A DNA stretch of 64,000 nt from Thozetella sp. PMI_491. Lineage: Eukaryota; Ascomycota; Sordariomycetes; Chaetosphaeriales; Chaetosphaeriaceae. Shown piece after piece: positions 58,215 through 64,000 of the stretch; position 1 is the first letter of the stretch, and every line of letters starts with the position of its first letter. The position numbers and the translations under genes were made by a program. The stretch is taken from the NCBI GenBank assembly GCA_021432635.1, contig MU270063.1, positions 248,001 through 312,000 on the forward strand. The letters are read 5' to 3'. The notes below the pieces were generated by a model. The model was not told where the DNA came from. It searched no databases and worked only from the letters and a program-made list of their open reading frames with translations.

Positions 58215-58246
58215 CAGAGGCACAGAGGCACGGAGGCATAGAGGCA
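58215..58246 (+). repeat. Four tandem 8-bp units (cagaggca type)
   Basis: cagaggca, cagaggca, cggaggca and tagaggca in direct succession, about 23 bp before the TATA box of the S1/P1 nuclease gene. Confidence 0.8.
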
Positions 58247-58268
58247 CCGGCTCGCGCGCTCGATGAGT

Positions 58269-58276
58269 TATAAAAG
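58269..58276 (+). promoter_or_regulatory. TATA box of the S1/P1 nuclease gene
   Basis: tataaaag, 144 bp upstream of the start codon, close to the consensus. Confidence 0.6.
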
Positions 58277-58412
58277 GAGGGTCATCGTCGAGACCCTATG
58301 CCGTGTGCCCACGTTGTCTTGGAACAAGTGCCTTCGATCCGACGCACCCAAGCCTGACTTAGCTCCCGTTCTCTAGCCCGGTTTACACGCTCGAGCCTAG
58401 TACTGATCTAAG

Positions 58413-59465
58413 ATGGCTGCCCGCCTGTTCTCCGCAGCTCTTCTGGCCTCCGGCCTCCCGGCTGCCGTAGCCTGGGGTGCGATGGGCCACGAGGCCGTCG
58501 CGTACGTCGCCACGAACTTCGTCGCGTCGTCCACCAAGACGTACTTCCAGACCCTGCTGGCCGACACGTCGGCGAACTACCTCGCCTCGGTGGCCGCCTG
58601 GGCCGACTCGTATCGCTCCACCACAGCAGGCAAGTTCTCGGCGCCGTTCCACTACATCGACGCCAACGACAACCCGCCGTCGAGCTGCAGTGTCGAATAC
58701 AGCCGTGACTGCGGGAGCGGTGGTTGCGTCGTGAGCGCCATCGCGAACTACGTACGTTAGGGGGCCACAAGAGGACTGGCTGGCGTGCGCCCGGCGGCCG
58801 CTAACACAAACTCCCGCACACAGACAAGCAGGATGCTCACGTCGAGTCTCAGCACATCTGAGAAGCAGATCGCGGCCAAGATGCTCATTCATGTAAGCAG
58901 GCGACATGCAGCCCGCGGCTGCCAGGGATTGGGGCGGTGCTGACTGCGATACAGTTCATCGGCGACATTGGCCAGCCTCTGCACTGCGAGAACCTCGACG
59001 TGGGCGGGAACGACATCGACGTCACGTTTAACGGCGGCTCGACGAACCTGCACGCTGTCTGGGACTCCAGCATCCCGGAGGCCATCTCGGGCGGCTCCTC
59101 CCTCACCTCGGCCAAGAGCTGGGCCACGACACTGACGACTAGCATCAACTCGGGCAGCTACAAGTCCCTGGCAGCAGGCTGGGTGAGCGGCCTGAGCATC
59201 ACCAGCGCCCAAGCCACGGCACTAGTGTGGGCCCAGGAGAGCAACGCAGACGTCTGCTCGACAGTGCTGGCCAAGGGTGTCACCTGGGTCGAGGACAACG
59301 ACCTAAGCGGCAGCTACACCACGACGGCGACGCCAGTTGTGAATTTGCAGATCGCCAAGCAGGGCTACCGGTATGTTTGCTTGTTCGCGTTTCGTGCGAG
59401 AAAGCTAAGGCTAATCTGATCGCAGTCTTGCAAAGTGGCTGGATGCCATCGCGGCCGCCGTGTAA
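58413..59465 (+). CDS. Secreted S1/P1-type nuclease
   Basis: Four exons, 58413-58751, 58824-58892, 58955-59370 and 59426-59465, give 287 aa. The signal peptide (MAARLFSAALLASGLPAAVA) ends just before the Trp that supplies the N-terminal zinc ligand. All ligands of the three-zinc site are visible in order: W and H in WGAMGHEAVAY, D in AAWADSYR, H in FHYID, H and D in HFIGDIGQPLH (spliced), H before CE, and H and D in NLHAVWDS. The family degrades single-stranded DNA and RNA and removes 3'-phosphates, and serves phosphate and nucleotide acquisition. The protein has paired Cys (SSCSVEYSRDCGSGGC) and an NxT site. It is convergent with PPX1, 194 bp between stops. Confidence 0.94.
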
Positions 59466-59659
59466 GGTATTGAATGGCCTGGTTAGAGGTGTAGGAGGCG
59501 GCGCCTTTCTGTATATAACAGTTATGATCACACGACGGGAAGGGAAAGGAACGGAGCGTTTGAGGAGTGTGTTGGTTTGCATTCCCCGTCCAGCAGTGTC
59601 GACCGGCAGCCCAGCAGCTTTGCTTTCAACTTAAGTACCTAGGCATCATACATAGTTAT

Positions 59660-60923
59660 TCAGAGTTTGGAAGAGTCCCGCATCGCTTCCCGAAGCATAG
59701 GCGCAATTTGCTTCCTACTGCATCCTTGGCTGTTGGTCCAGCACTTTCGCCAGGTTGCATCCTCGTCCGCGTCCAACGCCCCATCCCCCCACGGCTTCAG
59801 CTCCAGTTTGTCCTGGTTCTTGTTCGAAAACTCCTTAACGGCTGCCACGCTCTGGGGCGTGAGGCCCCAGACGAACAGCTGGCGGGTGAAGACGCCGTTG
59901 GGGTGCGAGAGCGTCATGACGCCCATGATGTCGAGCTTCTGCTCGCTCGCCCACCGCCGCATCTCTTGGAGCAAATCTGTCTCCTCCTTGTCGGCCTTGT
60001 CAAGCAGATAATCGAATCCCTGGACCACCGTCGACATGCCGAGCTTGAGGCTGCCCTCGACCCATTCCTTGTAGTCCTTGCGCATGATGTTCCGGAAAGT
60101 CATACCATCAATATCCTCCTTAAGGCGATTGAGTTCTTTCCAGTACGCCACGCGGTCGTAACTCGGTCCCAGGGTCGTGGCCCGTAGGCGGGCCTCGGCA
60201 AACTCCGCGGCACGGATGTCGACGGCTGTGGTCTTGTCCTTGGATTCTAGATTGACCGTGTCGATTAGGATGGGGGCGAGCGCCACGTGGGCAAGCTCGC
60301 CGTCGACTGAGGTGTCCTCCTGGCTCTCCCATGCATCCTTGCAGTGCTCGACGACCAGACTCATGCAGCTGCCCGCCGTAGCAATCACCCGCGGGGCGAC
60401 ATCGATCCCATGAGGCACCTTGCCCTCATCTGCATGGTGGTCGATGCAGCCGATGACGCGGTCCCCGAAGCGTCTTCCAAGCTCGCCGGTGAGCGCGTTG
60501 TGGTCCACAAGGAGCCACCGTGTGCTGTCGGGCTGGAGATCCGGTAGTTCAGACAGCGTAAGGAGATCCTTGGCATCTAGCTCTGCGGGGCGGAGGACCG
60601 CCAGTAGCTCGGGGCGAAGGGCAAGATCTTCGCGCTGTAAGTTGGCGAGCGGGATGTGCAGAGTGTGGGGGGCGGAATTGCTGCGAAAGTACGCCAGCAG
60701 CAGAGTGGAACAGAGAGAATCAAGATCTGGGAGATAGTGAGTACGTGAGCCTTCAAGGTGTTGTGGTGGCGGAGTGGCGGGTCCAAGGGTTGCACAGAGC
60801 GGCGCGGTGGCACGAACCTGCAGACTCGTTCCCCGTCACAAAGGTAAGGGGCGAGGCTCGCTGGGCTGGAGGAACCGCCAAGGCCTTGCGGGCAGCCGCC
60901 AGAAACGCGCGCAGCGATGGCAT
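59660..60923 (-). CDS. PPX1: Exopolyphosphatase Ppx1 (DHH family)
   Basis: Exons 60923-60818 and 60726-59660 give 390 aa. The splice joins the motif VTGNESADLDSLCSTLLLAY, the first metal-binding motif of DHH phosphoesterases; the donor is GTTCGT. Further motifs: LVDHNALTGEL, then GCIDHHADEG (the DHH motif), TAGSCMSLVVEH, and the C-terminal DHHA2 part with LKEDIDGMTFRNIMRKDYKE and MGVMTLSHPNG. The enzyme removes terminal phosphates from polyphosphate and is cytosolic in yeast. There is no signal peptide. A TATA-like element lies ~180 bp upstream. The length fits the yeast enzyme (about 397 aa). Confidence 0.94.
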
Positions 60924-61853
60924 CTTGGGATCGGCTCGCCGTTCGTGGCGAACGAGTCCAGACTTAGGAAAGCAGGGCGGATCGTTGTTTTAGCACAAAA
61001 TACCGAGGTAGCTGGCATGCCTTGACGGCCTGTTGTGTCTGGTGCCCACGATTCCTCACGTAGAGCTGTATGAGCGTGCCCTTCCTCTCAATGGTTTGGT
61101 TATATATAATTGTCGCCACCCGATGTCCTCACGGCCCGCGTCCAGTTGCCCAGGAAGCTTCGGTCTGGTGAAAAGAGTGACGCAAATCTTATCGTTGCTC
61201 TTATCCACAAAGTTGCCCCTCCTCTGGGACGGCGGCACCCACCGGCCCCACTTCTCCTTTTTGTGCGACAACAATGAAGTGAGGGGCAGAAGAAACATGA
61301 CACTCAGCGACGGTAAACAGCGACTAGATGATCGTATCGAGTCTCTGGAAGGGGCTACTAAATATGAGAGGCTGTTTATAGGTGAGGTATTGAGCAATTT
61401 TTGCGATTCAGAGCATGAAAGTTGCGCTCGGCATCGAGGGACATGCCCAAATACCCAAACGGCACATGTCACTTGGTCTGTGAGAAGGTCGTACAATGCG
61501 CAGGATGCGGGCATCCTTCGGCCCGGCCTGCTGCCCAAGTCAAGTCACCTGTTGTCTTGATGTTTCGCATTAGGCAGGAACTGCCGGATCTCTAACGCAA
61601 GGTAACCATATGCTAACCATGTGCCCGTAGCTATCACACCGCCGAAACTCCTTAGTGCCGAAATGCAAGCCAATCCCGCCCAGTGCCGGTCGCCCAAACC
61701 AACCAGCCAACCAGCCAACCAAACCGCTGGTCAAATGCCAGTCCCAGGGGGTATAAACCATTCAAAGCAAATGCTAGCCCACCCGTTGTATGCCCAATGT
61801 AGTATCCGTGTCTCGTGAATTCGTGGCCCAAGTGTGATACCGCGCCGAGGCAT
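60924..61853. other. Intergenic region between PPX1 and the Git3-type receptor
   Basis: 930 bp. It holds the PPX1 promoter (TATA-like at 61101-61108) and the 3' flank of the receptor gene. An aacc-rich run occurs at 61696-61725. The longest frames (160-175 codons near 61.05-61.56 kb, both strands) are unrecognised and antisense to each other. Confidence 0.5.
61101..61108 (-). promoter_or_regulatory. TATA-like element upstream of PPX1
   Basis: tatatata, palindromic, 178 bp upstream of the PPX1 start codon on the - strand. Confidence 0.35.
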
Positions 61854-63728
61854 TCAGACGGTCTGCCCCTCCTCGGCAGCACGGCCGCCATTCTTGGAGG
61901 GGCCGTCAAAGAGCTTCTTGAACTCGAGGTCCCACCATTCCCGTCCCCCCTTCTTCTTCTTCTTCGCCCCATGGATGTCCCTGGCGTTAGCCTCTTGGGC
62001 GATCTCTTGGTTCCTCCGGGCCCGGGCGAGGCGGCCATCGACCAGCATCTCCTCCCGCGTGCGGCCTGGGATGCGTACGTCGCACCAGTTCCATGTGAGC
62101 CGCTTGGCCAAATTCTTCCAGAATCCTCCTTTCATGTGCTTCCACGGCTTCTCCCGGATGCTGAAGAGCATGCAGTCCACCGTTCCTTGCACGCAGAGGC
62201 TGATGATGCTGAGCATAAGCAGCCATTGTGGGTCTTCGGCCGTGATGGCGTCGTCGTACCCTAGTATGTGAGAGACAAATGGGAATACCCAGATGATGAT
62301 GTAGACGAGCGGGTAGAGGAAGAAGGACCATAGTTGGTACTGCATCTTTTGGTTGTGCGTGATACCCGTGTCGTCTACCAAGATGGACGGCGAGACGGAG
62401 ATCGAGGGTATGGATTGAGGGCCGCGGCGCAGCACGGAGAGCATATTTGGCTGCGAGCCCTTGCGCTTGGAGTCGAGGTTAGGTGAGTTGGGCTCCGAGG
62501 AGAGAGCCCCTGGTGTCATCGAGGAGAGCGGTCGTCGCCAAAAAGATTGTCCGGGGAGGCTCTTCCCCGAGGACACGTCAGAAAGGTCATCCACATCGTG
62601 GGGGGATATTTCGGATCTAGGCGAAGATGGATGGACCGCGGGCGGGGGCACACGGGGGCCGGCCGTGGTCGGAGATACTGGTTCCTCCAGATCCTGCCCC
62701 TTGGTGGTCCCGTCCGGCGATGCAAACGGATGTCTAAAGCCGCGCCAGTCCCAGTCTAACGGCTTGCCCGGCTTAGCCGTTCTCTCCTGTTCGTTCTGAG
62801 GACCACCGAGAGCGGCGGTGCCCAAGTCTATGGTGCTAACTGAAGAATCAGAGCGATGCCTCTCCGCGTTATCGATCCCAGACGGCCGCCGCGAGGATGG
62901 AGTCGATGGTATGAGGCCGTGGTATGCAATCGGCGGGATCGGCGGCCCGTCGGTAGAGAGACAATCCCGTCGTCCGTGGGTGAAGTTTCCCGAGGCGCGC
63001 CGGTCATACGTACCCATCATGTGGCTGACGTAGATGTACAGGAACAGGTAGATGATGACCACCATGACGAGCAGCACGTAGCGGGGCACCCAGCTGAGAG
63101 CCAGGCGGGCCCAGGGGTAGTCAGTCCGCAGGTAGCAATAGTGCCCGACGTTCTGATAGCCCTGTCCATTAATGAAGGCTAGGCTAGCCAGGGCACTGGG
63201 GATGATGATGTAGGCGGCGTAGGCGATTCTGCGGTAAGGATAGAGGCCAGAGCCCGGTCGGAGGATGTACATGACCGAGTGTATGGCGATCAGGAGCACG
63301 GCTAGGTCCGAGGACTCGATGCCGACGGTGAGGAAGAAACCGCTGACCTGGCAAAAGGCCGATTCGGACCGTACAGGGCCGCCGATGAAGTTCACGATGG
63401 GGAAGATGACAAACCAAACCGACTTGACCAGGTCGCTCTGGATGAGTAGCATGATTAAGCTATCCGCCTGTTAGTGGATCGCCCAAAAAAATAAGCGCCG
63501 AAAGAGGAGGTCTTACTCGTGCCTGAAGCTTCGCTTCATCTTGACAAACCAGTAAAAGGCTACGAGAGTCGACAGCACGCTGACGAGCCCCAAGGACAGC
63601 GATAGACTCGTCAAGACTCTCACGATCCTATCGTAAGACAGCTCGGTCGGACCCCAGTCCTCGGTCGGATCGGCGACGTCCCGGGCCAAGAGCCCGAGGC
63701 TCTCGACAAAAGGTGTACCCGGTGCCAT
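61854..63728 (-). CDS. Git3-type G-protein-coupled receptor (carbon/glucose-sensor class)
   Basis: Exons 63728-63517 and 63459-61854 give 605 aa. Helices 1-5 lie in the first ~210 residues (SLSLGLVSVLSTLVAFYWFV, LIMLLIQSDLVKSVWFVIFP, GIESSDLAVLLIAIHSVMYI, AYAAYIIIPSALASLAFING, YVLLVMVVIIYLFLYIYVSH). A long Ser/Pro-rich third cytoplasmic loop (~200 residues) follows, then helices 6 and 7 in the Gpa2-binding C-terminal domain (QMQYQLWSFFLYPLVYIIIW-like segment, then DPQWLLMLSIISLCVQGTVD). The tail is basic, with a KKKKKGGREWW segment. This is the architecture of yeast Gpr1 / fission yeast Git3 / Neurospora GPR-4, which couple to a G-alpha protein and cAMP signalling in response to carbon sources. 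The ligand is not predictable. The splice (GTAAGA...ATAG with an ACTAAC branch) restores MKRSFRHDLIMLL. Confidence 0.92.
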
Positions 63729-64000
63729 CCTGCGCCGGACCGGATCCCTCTCTCGTAGGGATGAGGTGCAAGGTCCGGCAAAGATGTCGTAACCCCTCAG
63801 TCCAGCCCACTCTCGAAGTGAAGTCCGTGCAGTTGCTTCATCATGGGTGCTTGGAGGTCGTGAGGGGTGAGCATGTGCACTTGGTAGGTAGGAAGTGCTT
63901 CAAGGCTGACAGTCTTCGACAAGCACAGAAAAAGACGTCTGCCAGGCCGAGAAGTGCCTCGGGCTTTCCCAAAGTCGCAAAGTGGTGGGCAGGTTGCCTC
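63729..64000. other. Upstream region of the Git3-type receptor
   Basis: 272 bp to the window end, presumed promoter and leader of the receptor gene. No clear TATA box and no coding potential seen. Confidence 0.4.

Larger units (their letters stand above)
57427..58412. other. Intergenic region upstream of the S1/P1 nuclease
   Basis: 986 bp. The open frame at 57588-58058 lacks a recognisable motif. Near the right end are an 8-bp tandem repeat (58215-58246) and a TATA box (58269-58276) serving the nuclease gene. Confidence 0.5.

Overview
This window comes from the nuclear genome of a filamentous ascomycete (Pezizomycotina, most likely Sordariomycetes). The genes carry short introns of about 45-130 nt with GTRNGT donors, CTRAC branch points and YAG acceptors. 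The coding DNA is GC-rich, and the gene set is typical of the group: an Egh16/GAS1-like secreted protein, a Pth11-type rhodopsin-fold receptor, a Git3-type receptor, a self-sufficient CYP505 P450 and a Zn2Cys6 factor. All gene models below were spliced by hand from reading frame, splice signals and remembered family motifs. No alignment or transcript data were used. I cannot name the species.

Layout. 0-1.3 kb: an Egh16/GAS1-like secreted protein (-). 1.3-10.7 kb: gene-poor. It holds a 10-N assembly gap flanked by two copies of the same 95 bp (3010-3210) and a broken membrane-protein gene (4788-6296, -) inside an AT-rich stretch. 10.7-12.0 kb: a 7-TM rhodopsin-domain receptor (-). 15.3-16.7 kb: a secreted short tyrosinase (+). 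18.3-20.1 kb: an MFS permease (-) with a probable 6-nt exon. 22.5-24.1 kb: a Bcs1-like AAA ATPase (+), followed by a small unknown protein at 24.5-25.2 kb (+). 27.5-28.3 kb: a nitroreductase (+). 30.7-34.2 kb: a P450-reductase fusion of the CYP505 type (+).

The right half is denser. 37.6-39.7 kb: a Zn2Cys6 regulator (+) whose zinc cluster is spliced through a 4-nt exon. 40.4-41.2 kb: GINS subunit Psf2 (+). 41.7-43.9 kb: two unknown genes. 44.1-46.9 kb: an LSH/DDM1-type chromatin remodeller (-), divergent from an Arc1-like tRNA-binding cofactor (47.6-48.8 kb, +). 49.1-50.0 kb: a secreted Cys/Thr-rich protein (-). 50.8-55.0 kb: mitochondrial RNA polymerase Rpo41 (-), divergent from ATP25 (55.4-57.4 kb, +). 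58.4-59.5 kb: S1/P1 nuclease (+), convergent with exopolyphosphatase Ppx1 (59.7-60.9 kb, -). 61.9-63.7 kb: a Git3-type receptor (-).

How the genes relate. I see no biosynthetic cluster, phage, CRISPR array or intact transposon. The clearest functional pairing is RPO41 with ATP25: both act in mitochondrial gene expression and share a 447-bp intergenic region. LSH/ARC1 is another divergent pair of conserved genes. The most unusual structures are the two micro-exons, an overlapping upstream ORF at the start of the Zn2Cys6 gene, and the duplicated ends around the assembly gap.
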